DNA from: Acestrorhynchus altus
Lineage: Eukaryota > Chordata > Actinopteri > Characiformes > Acestrorhynchidae
Reading direction: 5' to 3'
DNA length: 64,000 nucleotides
NCBI GenBank assembly: GCA_034509495.1
Contig: CM067503.1
Coordinates: forward strand, 24,428,316 to 24,492,315
In this document: positions 12,238 to 24,395 of the stretch, in pieces
How positions within the stretch are numbered: position 1 is the first letter of the stretch
Layout of the letters: every line of letters begins with the position of its first letter
Program-made: the position numbers and the translations under genes
The notes under the pieces: generated by a model
Databases searched by the model: none
What the model was told of the DNA's origin: nothing
The model's input: the letters and a program-made list of their open reading frames with translations, nothing else

Positions 12238-13705
12238 TACTCCCAGGATAGTGAGTGATAAACTGTCAGCTGGTTTGACGGTTTCCATGTTGTTGGTGGA
12301 TGGTGGGACCCCCCTCCCACCATTTCTGTCAATCCATCACCCCACTCCTGCTTGGCCACTGGCCCTCTGGAGAATCGCCGCTGTTTAGCCAAGCCAGCGA
12401 AGGTAATGAAAATGCAATCAGAAGAGCCATTAAAGTGACCTAGAAAAATGAGCGGTTCCTGTCCTCTGACAGTGCTCTCTCTTCTTCATCCACCTCGCCC
12501 TTTTAGTCCACGCCACCAAATTTAGCCTTTAGTCACATTCCACATTCATTTCCCCCCCACCACTCTGTCCTTTGAACCCAGCGGCAAGGTGATGAATGAA
12601 GGCAGCAAAGTAGCGTTTGGCCGAGACAGATCCATTTTGTCTGCTAATGCCTGTGCTGAGTGCCGGTGTGTGTTATCTGTAGGTGGGGGGTGGGGGGGTG
12701 GGGCTTGGAGGAAGGGGGGGTGGACCACTTCCAAACTGTCGCTTTAAACTAAACACATTTCACCTGTGTTGATATCTCACTCATCCACACACTCTGTCTC
12801 GGTAGAAAAATAACGCCCCACTAAAGAATTGTAACTGCAGATAGATGGCTATTTGTCTTTGAGCCTGCTGGTTAATAGCCAGGTTTCCGTGACTACAGGC
12901 CACAACTGGAGTGCAGCTATATTTATTTTATTTACCAGGAATATCCAGCAATTTTGTATATGGTGTTGACAGTGCTCAAATCTGGACAAATTCAGTTTTC
13001 TTTGGGTGTTTTTTGGGGTTTGTTTGGGCCCTGTATGTACACTTCCACCCTCCACCATTTTAATGGGTGATTACATAAACCTGTTCTAGACCTTAAAACC
13101 GTTTCGTAACTACTGTGAGTATTCATCCCCATCTTCTTACCCATATCACACACTGCTCTCTACAACAGAACAATAGAATTCATAAAATTATGAATTCCAC
13201 ATCTAAATAGATCATTGTATATTTCGAATAGAACCGTATTTACATTAATTCATGTGTCAAATCCAGGGTTATTTGTAGTAATATTCTGTAGTTCACTGTA
13301 TAGGCAGTAATTGTTTATGATTTTTTTAGATTCAGCTAGAAACACGCATGCATTGTGACATTAAAAGTCTCCAAAAAAAATGCAGATAAAACTTTGGCTT
13401 TTAAAAAGTGTTCCCAATGCCTTGCTGCTGGTCTCCTTTCACTAAGGAAGTCTAAAGGAAAATTCAGCTCTCTTGTGATTGGTTCTGTGGGCATATTGAA
13501 CAGATTCTTTTGAAAACCTGTCTCTTCCCTTTTGTAACCTACATTCTCTCCATCAATCAAAGAAAGAAAAAATAAATTCTCGAATCACAATTTTAATGTG
13601 ATTCATAGTAGACTCTGGGAATGAGCTCATTGTAGCTAGACAGCTTATTCCACGATAGATAAGACTTCACTAGCAGAGATTTCAGCAGCTGATAAGTGTG
13701 ACATT

Positions 13706-13730
13706 AGAGAGAGAGAGAGAGAGAGAGAGA
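13706..13730. repeat. (AG)n microsatellite
   Basis: About 12 perfect AG units. Confidence 0.95.
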
Positions 13731-14309
13731 ATATTAGTGATTTTGGTGAATCATTATGTCTCATTCATTCTGTACTCTGAACTTGTACTAATGCACCATT
13801 CATTATTACACCCATCATCAAAAAGTAGTTGCTCCCAGAAGGAAGTGTGAGATTGCAGTGCTATTTAGGGAGGACGATGAAGGCTACCAACAACAATAAG
13901 TGATTAAAAAGTCTCACTGATATGTGCAGTATTTATTGAGCTACACATACTGAATTCGTGTCTTTCAGTAGGGTGTCAGGTATAATGCAGTATTCCACAC
14001 GTCTCGGCATGAAGTTGTATAGGTTCTTAATGGTGTCCTGTCATAATCCATCCTGTGTATCTTGAATATTGTCACTCAGTTCCTGCAGATTTTCCTGTAG
14101 GGTTTCATGTCAGCCAGTTCATCTGTTCTCCCATGGTTTGTGTAGGTCTCCCAGGTCCTTCAAGTCGCTGGTGCATAAATTCTTGTATCGAATTCTGCCA
14201 ATATGATGACATCACAGTATGATGTACAGTCTGTCAATAAGACTATCCCACTTCCTACAATAGCGCTCCTCTGAAAGTCCTCCAGCTGTTTGAATTCTCC
14301 CCGATTGCA

Positions 14310-14880
14310 ACAACTTTTTCCGGTTTTTCAGTTGATTTGACGATTTGTGTTTACTTGTATTTTGTCTTGTCTTTTGCTGGTTGATAACATTTTAGTTGTC
14401 TACAACTGTTTTTAGCTGTTTATTGTTTGTCCATAGTTAGTTTTAGCAATATAGTTACATTATTTGTTTATTTAGCGTTTTTTAGTATATTTTTATTTGT
14501 CCTTAGTTATTTCGTTGTATTTTATTGTTTGTAAATATAGATACATTTTTAGTTGTATTTAAATGTTTTTAGTGTTTTTAATGTTTTATTTAGCCATGTA
14601 TTTAAATATTTTGTTGTTTTAAGCTGTTTTTAATGTTTCTGGGGTGTCTTTTGGTCTGTGGCTGTCTGTGGTTTTCCTTATCATGTCTTAAGAGGCCTTA
14701 ATTGTCTTAAGTGTAATTGTCTTAGTTTCATTTTCCATATTTACATTTAATCATCTGTAACTTAATTAATCTTAATTTGCCCTCATTTCATTGGTTAGGT
14801 GTCTGTCTTTAGTTGCCTTTAGTTGCAGTTACTTCTTTGTTTTGAACTTCTGTTAAACTTCGCTTAATTTTACTTGTCCT
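14310..14880. repeat. T/G-rich low-complexity tract with recurring 'tttagttgt' words
   Basis: About 570 bases are strongly biased to T and G on the + strand. 'tttagttg', 'tttttagctg', 'tgttttta' and 'ccttagtt' recur at irregular spacing. It looks like a decayed short-unit tandem repeat. No element ends or coding frame were recognised. Confidence 0.45.
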
Positions 14881-14928
14881 AATTGTTTGTCAGCTTTCTT
14901 CAGTTACTATTATGATGTTCCGAGATCA

Positions 14929-14930
<2 letters not shown>

Positions 14931-14998
<68 letters not shown>

Positions 14999-15112
14999 GA
15001 TTCTCAGTATATAATTTGATGGGTGAGAAAGTACTATACGGCAGTGAGTGTGTGTGTCTTCCTCACATCTGTGTGTGTGCACATTTGTGTGTGTGTGTGT
15101 GTGTGTGTGTGT
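14931..15112. repeat. Two (TG)n microsatellites
   Basis: A perfect TG run at 14931-14995 and a second GT run at about 15086-15112, separated by unique sequence. Confidence 0.95.
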
Positions 15113-15343
15113 CCTGGGCCCCAGTGGGCTGTTGTTAGATTTATGTCATGGTCACTCCATCCTGCACATCTGGTGTTCATTGGCAGCGTGTTGGAGAAAA
15201 ACTCCGAAAGCATCACCAGGTGGACGTGTCCACTCTCAGAGTAACACATACAACCAGCCTCTAAATTCAGATGAACATGGCTCCCTTGGTGTGAATTGTA
15301 ACTAACGGAACTGTGAAAGCAGTGCTTAATATTAAAGAAAATG

Positions 15344-15345
<2 letters not shown>

Positions 15346-15396
<51 letters not shown>
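15346..15396. repeat. (AC)n microsatellite
   Basis: About 25 perfect AC units. Confidence 0.97.
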
Positions 15397-15399
<3 letters not shown>

Positions 15400-15851
15400 G
15401 CAAAGTACTTTAAGAGTCTTTAAAAGCGTACTTATGGGTAATTATTTAAGTGCACTGTTATTGGTTGACCTTTTTTAAAAGATGTGATTATTCAGGTCAT
15501 CATAGAAAGAGTCACTAGATCAGTGAGTAGTGGACAAGTGATGATGACAGCCCTGTCCAGTTATTGCAGTGTTTCTGGAGCTGTGCTGAAAGGCTTTAAC
15601 AGTCTGTGTGACAGATAACAGGAACAGTCATGGCTTTCCATGTAACACTATTAAACGTCATGTCGGACTGTGCATGTGTTTCATTCTCATTACTACTTCA
15701 CACTCATCTGTAGAAGTAATGCTTTTCGATCACGATGCTCCTGTTGATGCTGAGTAATGCTGAGCCATGTCCATTGGTTATTTTCACTTGATACTCGACT
15801 TGAAATCAGACGAGATCAGATGCTGAACTCTCACTTTTCTCTCCCCAACAG

Positions 15852-15940
15852 GCTGCTCTTAGTGCCTTGAAACAGCTTTCAGAACAAGGACTGGACCCGG
15901 TGGATGGACCAATCAAAGTGGAAAATGGATCATGTGAAAT
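15852..15940 (+). CDS. STAU2: STAU2 penultimate coding exon
   Basis: The acceptor is 'ccccaacag' and the donor 'gtgagtaa'. Length is 89 nt, entering at phase 0 and leaving two bases of a codon. A (TAA)n tract starts within the donor region at about 15946. Confidence 0.88.
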
Positions 15941-16645
15941 GTGAGTAATAATAATAATAATAATAATAATACATTTTATTTAAAAGCGCCTTTCTCGACA
16001 CTCAAGGAAACTGTACAAAATATGAAGAAAACGAAATAAACAACAAGACACAAAATATAAACAAGACAGAAATGTACATAAAATTCAACAGGGAGCAAAT
16101 GACTAAGAATAGGCGCAGTACAGGTGGAACGGTGTGCTGTATACTGTAGGGAACTTGTATACAGTGTATATAATGCTTTTGTAACTTTGTTAGTCCACAA
16201 GAAGTTTCAGAATTATTTAGATGTTTGTTTGAGGCTACATTTTGTTGTGAGGATGCAGGAAAGGTTTTCTCGTGATGACTCTTTCATGACGTCCATATCT
16301 GTGTAGGTGTTGCTGCACAGTAGAATAGTGCACCACTAGTTCTCTCTGAAAGTCTTCTTGTACTTCCAGACCTCAATTTGCATCATTTTCATAGATCAGC
16401 TCATATTCTGCTCACTCAGCTGTTCACAGGAACAGAAATTCTGACCTTAGGTTTTTAAATGTTTGCATGCCGCTGTTTATGAACTGCATATGTGTTAAGA
16501 AAGGCCGTCTTTCTGATGTGCCGTTGCTTGCTGACGGGTTTTCATGAGCACAGTGCTGTGCATTGATTACCCACTCAGCATCCTGAATGAACTGAACTCT
16601 GCTTAAATCAGGTTTAGTTGAAAGTGTCCCTGTTTCTTCAATTAA

Positions 16646-16707
<62 letters not shown>

Positions 16708-16818
16708 TCACTCACTCACACACAGCAGTGCTGATTTCCATAGCCTACCTTTTATTATAAGATAATTTTGCATAATCTTTATCCACAACAAATGAGAGGC
16801 AATGGGAATCTTTCACAC

Positions 16819-16872
<54 letters not shown>

Positions 16873-17849
16873 ATCTCTCTCTCTATCCCCCCTCTCTGTT
16901 TCTTGTTACTTTCTTAAGGTCTTGTTTCCCCATTTCTCTTATTCTATCATTCATTCTTTTTTTCTTTTTCTTTTTTTTCCCTCTTAGTTCTCTGCCTCGC
17001 TTTCCCTTTCTACTTCTTTCCCTCTCTCACCCTCTCCACCCTGGTCATTATCTTATCTGATGAGTGGGTCAGTGGAGAATGAAATATGAGTGTGGAAATG
17101 ATGGGCACACCAAAACGGAAATCGCTCCAACCATTCAAGTGTATTTTCATAGTAGGTGTGCCGTAAGAAAAGGTTAGAGGGCTTTATTTTCAGTGGCTGA
17201 AGCTTAATAAAGCAGCAGCTCAGACAGAGAAGGAAACGCTGCCCAGCCTGCCTGTGAGGAAAGTAGAAGGAAAAATCCTGTGAGAAATCTGTCACCTTTA
17301 TTCAGCACAGGACGATCCCTCTTCCCTTCAGCTCTGTCCAACTGCCCAGCATTAAAGAACCCATTTCATAGAAAACTTCATTTGTAAATGGACGAGTTCC
17401 ACAACCAAAAACTGGAAACAGCCTCTTTAGAGTTTATCATTTCAATAAAGGCTCCACTTTCATCCTCCAGCACTTTAGCCCTGCCCATTTAGACTACAGC
17501 CACCAGAGGCACAATACAAAGCCCCCAATCAGAACAGATCTCATGAATATCAGTCTTGAGGACTAAATGGAGAGTAACTTTTGCAGTGAACATGTTTGCT
17601 TATTAAAATAATTGAATACATAAGAGAATAGAAGTAAGTGTAATATTAAAATATTAAAATGTAATATAAAATAGTATCTGTCAGTGTCATGTGACTGTCT
17701 TTTGCTGGAACCCAGTGTGTTCAGTTCAGTGTGTGTGTGTGTGTTTGTGTTTCAGACAAGCAAAGCACCTGGCCGAGAGGACAGACAGCAAACAGACTAA
17801 CTCAGGCACCACCGCTCAGGACTGCAAGGATTCAAAGGCCGCCGTTTAG
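15852..17849 (+). CDS. STAU2: Staufen homolog 2, C-terminal two exons (partial gene)
   Basis: Staufen-2 is a double-stranded-RNA-binding protein that carries mRNAs along microtubules in neurons and oocytes. Only the last 60 codons lie here, in two exons: 15852-15940 (codons from Ala-Ala-Leu-Ser-Ala, containing LKQLSEQGLDPVDGP) and 17756-17849 (QAKHLAERTDSK to DSKAAV, then TAG). The exons join in phase (2 nt + 1 nt) across a GT-AG intron. The tail matches, from memory, the C-terminus of the long mammalian STAU2 isoform (LKQFSEQGLDP, QAKHL, AQDCK). The double-stranded-RNA-binding domains lie upstream, outside the window. An alternative terminal exon used by shorter mammalian isoforms was looked for to the left and not recognised. 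Transcription is convergent with RDH10. Confidence 0.9.
15944..16065. repeat. (TAA)n tail plus dispersed teleost repeat fragment
   Basis: About eight TAA units are followed by 'acattttatttaaaagcgcc' and 'tcgacactcaaggaaactgt'. I recall this combination from many teleost introns and think it is the 3' tail region of a retroposon inserted in reverse. The microsatellite side lies against the STAU2 splice donor. Confidence 0.55.
16647..16725. repeat. (CA)n(CTCA)n microsatellite
   Basis: CA units to about 16702, then several ACTC units and a short CA tail. Confidence 0.95.
16821..16886. repeat. (CT)n microsatellite with AT interruptions
   Basis: About 33 CT units broken by 'ctat' steps. Pyrimidine-rich sequence continues to about 17040. 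Confidence 0.95.
17756..17849 (+). CDS. STAU2: STAU2 terminal coding exon
   Basis: The acceptor is 'gtgtttcag'. The first base completes the split codon, followed by QAKHLAERTDSKQTNS and, at the end, AQDCKDSKAAV and TAG at 17847-17849. Confidence 0.9.
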
Positions 17850-18330
17850 GAGTTAAATGCCTCCGTTGCTCTGCCAGAGCCCCGCGGCCGCCGCTGTATC
17901 CTTCACACGTCAACATGCAATAGGGTGAATGTGTCCCAGGAAAAGGCAGATTTTAGGAGGGGTGAAAATTAAAAGAAGCATTCTTTCAGTCTATGTGAAG
18001 ACAACACTATCCAAACACATTTATTTACTATGGAGAAAATTAACTATTAAAAGAATCGAGCAAGCAAATGTAAAAAAAAAAACTAAAAAAAAACACACAA
18101 AAAAAACAAAACTAATCAGATAATGAGTAAATGCATGGTACTGTTGACTTTAAAAGAAATTTAAGTGACTATATAGAGCATTTCCCTGATTGATAGATGT
18201 TTTGATTTGATTTTCTTTTTTTTATTATTTTATTATTATTATTTTTCCACTTAGTCTCCAAGTGGTATGGATTAAAAACAGGTGTATATCATGCCATTGA
18301 TATCAAATAAAACATTATCAGGGTAAAAAC
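17850..18330 (+). other. STAU2: STAU2 3' untranslated region (minimum extent)
   Basis: The first AATAAA after the stop is at 18306-18311, so cleavage about 15-20 bases later would give a 3'UTR near 480 nt. More AATAAA-like hexamers follow (for example near 18593 and 18791), so longer forms are possible. Transcript data would be needed to choose among them. Confidence 0.5.
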
Positions 18331-21127
18331 AAAGTTATGTAGTTTATTATAATTTGGAGGGGGGGTGGGGTTACATTGTTTTTGTTTTTCTCTTAATCTA
18401 TGAATAACAGTGCTTGAGTATTTAAAGATTAACCAATGGCAGTGCTGTGAAAGTTGTAGTTGTTGTCTTCATATATAGTCACCCAGCTTACCTTTTATGC
18501 TGACATAAAGCAGTCATTTATCTATATGGATGTGTATGACTTGCAGAGTATCATATACAGAAGAAAAAAACTAAAGGATAAAACTGATGTTAGAAATAAA
18601 CAGTAGAGGCTGCAGTTTTGCTGAAGGAAATCTAGAGAACCCCAGTGAAGGCAACTGGAGGCTTCGGTACAGCAGCACCGACTGCCTTGCCCTCTAAAAT
18701 GTAGTACCATAAAAACAGAATTACCTGAAAGAGTTTTAAAAGGAGTCTGAGTAAGCTAAATTACTCAGTTTCCTGACATTTATATTGGAAAATAAATGAT
18801 ATACTGATAAATCAGTAACATTTTGTAATGCTCATATGGCTGCACGACATTTTCATAAGCCTGTTATAAACCTACCTAAATAAGAGTCGTTATGTTTATG
18901 ATATAGAACTGGACAGACACAGCCTTTATGACCAATGCTTGATTGCATAAACATGTATAAATGTTTATGTAGCATTATGTCTGCACCTGTAACAGGCTTA
19001 TGGTAGGTGTCACATAGCCGTATGAACACTGCCCCTCAGTATAGCGTTGCCTTGACATTTCCACTTTCTGCTAATTCTGTTTCTCTGGTTCTTCTCCTCA
19101 CAGTTTTGTCCAACACATCTACACCCATGTTGTGTGTTGTATTAACTCTGATGCATCAACTGAGTGCTTTTAATAACTGCATTCTCGAGGAGCTTGGAAA
19201 AGGGACGCTGTTTTTGGCCTATGCTTTTGTCTAGGAACAGCTTCTCTTTCCAAATCACATGACCCAGTGAATTGAAAGATTGATTACTTGAAACTGTTTA
19301 AATTCACTTTGCCGGGAGGGCTTTTTTTTCTCTGCAAATGCACAGTGTGTTAAACAAAACAATGGTTTAAGTTACTGAAATGCAGTAAAATCACATCAGT
19401 TCGTGCTGAAATGTGTGTGTGTGTCTTTTTTTTCTATTTCTCTTTTCAGTCTTTTGTGCAGCGCAGACTTGATTTCAGTATGCAAGCCAGGGTTTGAACA
19501 ATGCCTTAATAAATCTGACCAATTCAAAGAGTAACCTCACATCACTACATTCAGCTAAACCCAACCCTCAATCAAAAATTCAATTAAAAAAGCTTTAAAA
19601 ATGGGAGGGGCACTTCAACCATTTACGCATTCAGAGGTTGGGCAAAAAGGGGAGCCAGGTGGGCTCTGTTGCTGTTTTTTCATATTAGCTACCAGAAAAT
19701 ATGGTGAGGGACACAGAATCAAATAGCACTTATGTAACGAAGAGATCTTAGAAGGTCGAACCTTCTCCACCACTCCCATCGTCAAGATGGTGTTTCTGAC
19801 CCTTATCAGAATGCACAAGTCATCTCTGCTAACCAGCGCAGACCCCAAGCAAATCCATTTGCTGTCCTTCAGCATCTTGGATCCAACCTGGCCATTAGCA
19901 TCACTGCAAACGCCACAGAGTCAAAAGGCTTACTGTAAACATACTGTACATAACCTAACAGGCTGGGACAGAGCTAACGTCCAATCGATATAGTGCCAAT
20001 AATAAACTGGGAAAATAAAGATCAACAGGGTGAAATGTTGCTTACATCCACAATCAAACACAAAAGCAAACAATGGTTTCTTTGAGAAAATGGATTACAT
20101 TCCCTGAAATCCTGACAGAGCAGCAGAACATTGTCTCCGTAGGTAGTGTTGCTTTTTAACTGCATGAATTACCAAATACACATGATGGTTTCATATTAAT
20201 ATTTCATATTGACAATGTACAAATAAGCAATTTAATCATTTGGGTAACAGTTGGAATAGGTGAGTAATCAGTTAAACAAGGTTAAACAATAAAAATGGAT
20301 TTAAAGTAAATAAGATTTTTAGTAAATACAATCACCATCTTTGGGTGTAAAAATAAACCACGCACTGATTATTGTACAGCTTCGATTTCTTTTAGAATCA
20401 CTGTTAATATAATGTGCATTTTTACATTATTTATATTTGTTGCCAAAATAAAATTCTCAGGATATTTGCTAACTAAATATTGCCACTGCTACACAAAACC
20501 TTATATCTTTGTTTTTGTTGTTTTTGTACTTTTGACACGCAAATCTGACCCTAATCAAACCCTTGTCTAATTTTTTTATCTGGGAGAGTAACAAAATAGA
20601 AATATACCGGGTTTTTTTTGTTTGTTTTGTTTTGTTTTGTTTTTTTTGGGGGGGGGTCTGTATTCACTACTATATAAATATCTCCTCCAGTTACATTGCG
20701 TTGTTCAGTTTTTCTCAGTTCAATGCAAACTGATTTGTTTTGAAAGTAGTGATTGATAATGGATTGAATCATTTCCTAAAGAATCAGAGGTCAGGGATTT
20801 CACACCCCCACCAACCAAAACAACACCTCAGAATAAACATTTTCTTTAGCTCAGAAATGTTATTTGCACCTTGTTCCAGCCCAACTGTTGTCTTATTTTT
20901 CTGCCAACACATGGTGTGAATTAAAAACAGCAGGCACTTTTGCTGGCGCACGTAGAGCTGTGTGTCCCGCCCTTAATGACCTCACAGTCCAGTCCTACCT
21001 TTATGATCATCCACCGTTACTGATAGTGCTGCATATCAGTGCTGCTGAAACCTGTTGGTGGCTAATGAGGTGACAGCTGATTGTCTATCATTGACAAATG
21101 TATAGGAGAACTAGTCTTCTAATATAG

Positions 21128-22325
21128 AGGGGTATGCAAAAGTTTGGGCACCCTTGGTTAAAATGTTACTGTGAACAGTTAAGCAAGTTGGAGATGAAAT
21201 GGCCCCCCAAAGTCATGAAACCTTCATTTTAACATTTTAAGCAATATTAATTTTGGTTTAATACAACTTTATAGTGGGAAGAAAGGAAAGGAGCTTGGAA
21301 ATGAGTAAGTTTGGGAAGTCTAATAGAAAAATCACACACTTAATTAGCCTATTAGCCTTGTTCACAGTCATCATTAGGAAAGGACAGGTGATGCAAATTT
21401 CAAAGTGTTATACATTCCCCAACTCCTTTAACCTTGTCCCAAAAAACAGCAGCCATGAGTTCTTCTAAGCAGCTGCCTAGCACACAGAAAATGAAAATGG
21501 TTGAGGTCCACAAAGCAGGAGAAAACTGTATGAAGGTAGCGAACAGTTTGCAGGTTGCCATTTCCTCAGTTCAATATGTAATTAAGAATTGGCAGCTCAC
21601 AGGAACAGAGGAGGTCAAGATGAGGTCTGGAAGACCAAGACAATTTTTTAGACAGCTGCTCACAGGATTGTTAGAAAGGCTTGACAGCAAAAGTTTAGCA
21701 GATTTAGAGATTGGAGTTGGTACATTGCATAAATATGGCCTTCATGGAGGAGTCATCAGAAGAAATCCTCTCCTCTGTCCTCACCACATAATTCAGTGTC
21801 AGTAGTTTGCAATAGAACATCAAACAAGCATTTTGGAAATCAGCCCAATGAAATTTAAATAGAACTCTTTGGTTCAAATGTATGTTTGGAGAAAAAATGG
21901 CAAAGAATTTCACCTCTCTGACCGTTAAGCATGGGGGAGGATCAGTCATCCTTTAGGGTTGTTTTGCAGTCAACATGGGGACACAAGCATGCAGGCACGG
22001 GGAACATTTCACAGGTAGATGGAAGAATGGATTCAATGAAATTTCATCAAAATTTGTGAAACAAACATAACATCATCTGTAAAAAAACGAAGTTGAAAAG
22101 AGGACGGTGTCTACAAATGGATAATTATCTTACAGACATTTAAGATATGGTTTTACCATGGCTTTCACAGACCCCTGATCTGAACACCATTGACAATCTG
22201 TGGATAGACCTCAAAAGAGCAGACGGCCCAGGAATCTCACAGAACCGGAAGACTTTTACAATCAAGAATGGATGAGAAAAGGGGGTGCAAGGAGGTAACC
22301 ATGAAGGGTGCCCGATGTGTAGCAT
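21128..22325 (+). mobile_element. Degenerate Tc1-like transposon
   Basis: The left end reads 'gtatgcaaaagtttgggcac'. The right end near 22300 retains 'aagggtgcccga', a worn inverse of it. The internal transposase relic is annotated separately. Related fragments in the window lie at 2577, 25545, 46915 and, inverted, 53235. Confidence 0.75.
21434..22290 (+). pseudogene. Broken Tc1-like transposase
   Basis: Tc1 transposases bind their terminal repeats through an N-terminal paired-like helix-turn-helix region and cut DNA with a DDE-type catalytic domain. An open frame at 21434-21805 keeps the N-terminal part, with KMVEVHKAGENCMKVA, then VQYVIKNW and RSGRPRQ. Downstream a second region near 21926-21960 keeps VKHGGGSVI, but a stop codon interrupts the following segment and the frame changes between the two parts. 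No complete catalytic triad can be read. The copy is therefore inactive as a source of enzyme. Confidence 0.75.
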
Positions 22326-22395
22326 GTAAACGACGAAAATGAAACAAGTGTTTTTGCTTAAAATCCAAAGGAACTGTATAATCTTTAATTTTGTG

Positions 22396-22468
22396 CCTTT
22401 TGAAGATTATTTAACACAATCAAATCCAATCCAATCCTTTTGAAGATTATTTAACACAATCAAATCCA
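22396..22468. repeat. 40-bp tandem duplication
   Basis: The segment beginning 'ccttttgaagattatttaac' occurs at 22396 and again at 22436, identical for more than 30 bases, with a short 'ccaatccaat' junction. Confidence 0.9.
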
Positions 22469-24099
22469 TGCAGTCCTATATGGTTCCAACCAAGTGAGTT
22501 TTCAAACCTAAACACATTCAATTATCTACATCTAAATACACATGATCAGTGGAAAAAAAGGCTGCTGTTTCAAACTCTGGCACGTGTTTCACAACAGGAA
22601 GAACACAGACGTACACCAGCCCCATCAAACTCAACTACCCATTTCCAACATATCTACAGTACCTTCCTGACCAACCTGTTCATCAGCTGTTAAACTTACT
22701 CCATTATATGCAAAGAGGTTTTACTGAATCACCATATGATTAAAAATATATATTAGAGTATAAAATTTATTATAAAATATATTAAATATAAAAAAAGATT
22801 AATGATGTTGTAAAAGCATTACATTTATTACATTATAATATTAATGCTTCATTGTCACAAATTATGACATCTGAAGGAATTGATTATGATTGAAATCATG
22901 ATTTAAAACATTCAAACTCAGTAAACAAACATTGCTTAAAATCTTTTTTTTTTTTGATTCTGAAGAATATAAATGATCTCTCCCTAATTACACTCAAATT
23001 CTTAGGTGACTTTGCTAAGGTAACAAAAATTTGAACTATGTAAAAAATGTTACATTTTATCCCATTTGTTTGTCCCCTTTGCTCCCACAGTGTATCCTCC
23101 TACCCTGCTGACATGGATTTATTTGAGCATGTTATCTTCATGCGAGGCTCATCAGATTCCTCAGCAGATGAGCTAATGGTGCTCCACTGGTCTCCATGGG
23201 ATGACCACTGCCCTGGTATTTAGTGTCTGAAAACTCAATACATATTAAATGTGTGTGTAGCTATGCAACCCCAATAACAAACCACCTTGTATGGCTGGAC
23301 ACGGACACATGAAGGTTCTCAAAGGTCTTTGCTCTCATTAACGGAGCAGCTGAGGGCTGGAGGGGATCCATATCACTGCTTTAGTCTGTCTTAGCATTGG
23401 GAAAGGGAAAGACCTTGAAAATCTGTGCTTAAAATGGTTCATTTTATGACTCCCAGGGATTCCGAAACATCAGGAGACTCTCAAAGAACCAGCAATATCC
23501 CCCACACATCCCCCAGTAAAAGTGAAATAATGCCGGCAGTAAAAGTAAAAGTAAAACTTGAGCAGATGAACAAAAACAGCAGCTCAGAAAGCTACTAAAG
23601 TACTGAGTAACTGAACTACAGTCCATCCAGCTCAAATAAAAGTACAACGAACCTCTAGAATGGAGCTCTAATAACATTAATATCCAGAATAAAGTTCTAA
23701 TAACATTAATATGTGTTACGATTTTCTAAAAATGTTATTGTTTGATTGAATACATGCTCCTTTAATTAAAGCATGATAAAATGTTTAATTTGGCCATGGG
23801 TTATGTATTGTACATACCAGTGAGCCAGACCCATTGAGAAGATGCAAGCTCAAGGATGAATTAATTAAACATCATCAGATACCTGTGGATAGACTTGAAA
23901 GAGCCATGCTGCAAGACTCTCATAGAGCCAGAGGCCATTTATAAGGTAGACTAGATAAAAATCCCCCCAAACAAGATCATGTAAGGTACCAGAGTTTTGC
24001 TTTGGGCCATTCTTCATCTTCAGCTTTATGCCTTTTGGTAATTGGGTCATCTGTTACTCATCAAAATATTTACAGTAACAGTTATTTTTTGTCAAATTT

Positions 24100-24395
24100 T
24101 GCATCCCACTTCAGTATCGAACAGGTCCTCAGAGCACTGGAAGGAGGTGGCTTGATCTGATGCATCCTGTTTATGTTTCCATCACATGGACAGCTGGGCG
24201 TGGGTGCGCTGTTTACCTGTGAAAGGCACTTCAATAAGAAGTCCAGTCCACAATTTACAGGACTTAAAGAGTGTTTTGGTGACAAATACCAGAGATAGCA
24301 CCTTCAGAGGTCTTATAGTGGCAGCTGTTTCAGTGACATGCAGAGGAACAACAGCGTAATAGGCGGGTGGTCATAATGTTGTGCTTCATTACAGT
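24100..24395. repeat. Dispersed repeat fragment ending in 'gcgggtggtcataatgttgt'
   Basis: The 3' phrase 'ggcgggtggtcataatgttg' is one I recall at the end of a widespread teleost repeat. No reading frame or left end was recognised. Confidence 0.4.

Larger units (their letters stand above)
1..15851 (+). other. STAU2: Long STAU2 intron (partial at left edge) with repeats and possible regulatory sequence
   Basis: No coding exon could be supported here. The next exon to the right is the penultimate STAU2 exon, so this stretch is inferred to be intron of that gene. Contents seen: a probable Tc1-like relic near 230-560, a truncated Tc1-like end near 2577, an inverted-repeat element at about 2790-3855, a miniature element at 4809-5323, a dispersed repeat fragment near 6580-6690, several (CA)n runs, and a T-rich low-complexity tract at 14310-14880. 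Repeat-poor stretches of balanced composition near 2040-2400, 5600-5830 and 12300-12700 could be conserved non-coding elements. The region 1149-1600 holds two open frames of 82 and 65 codons with no recognised homology. Assignment to STAU2 rests on gene order only. Confidence 0.6.
15941..17755 (+). other. STAU2: Last STAU2 intron
   Basis: A 1815-bp GT-AG intron. It holds a (TAA)n run joined to a dispersed teleost repeat (15946-16060), an (AC)n(ACTC)n run (16647-16725), a (CT)n tract with pyrimidine-rich flank (16821-17040) and a GT run just before the acceptor 'gtttcag'. No exon was seen in it. Confidence 0.8.

Noticed and set aside
1..15851. Search for the alternative terminal exon of short STAU2 isoforms
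   Set aside because: No stretch with a matching C-terminal sequence and acceptor site was found by eye.
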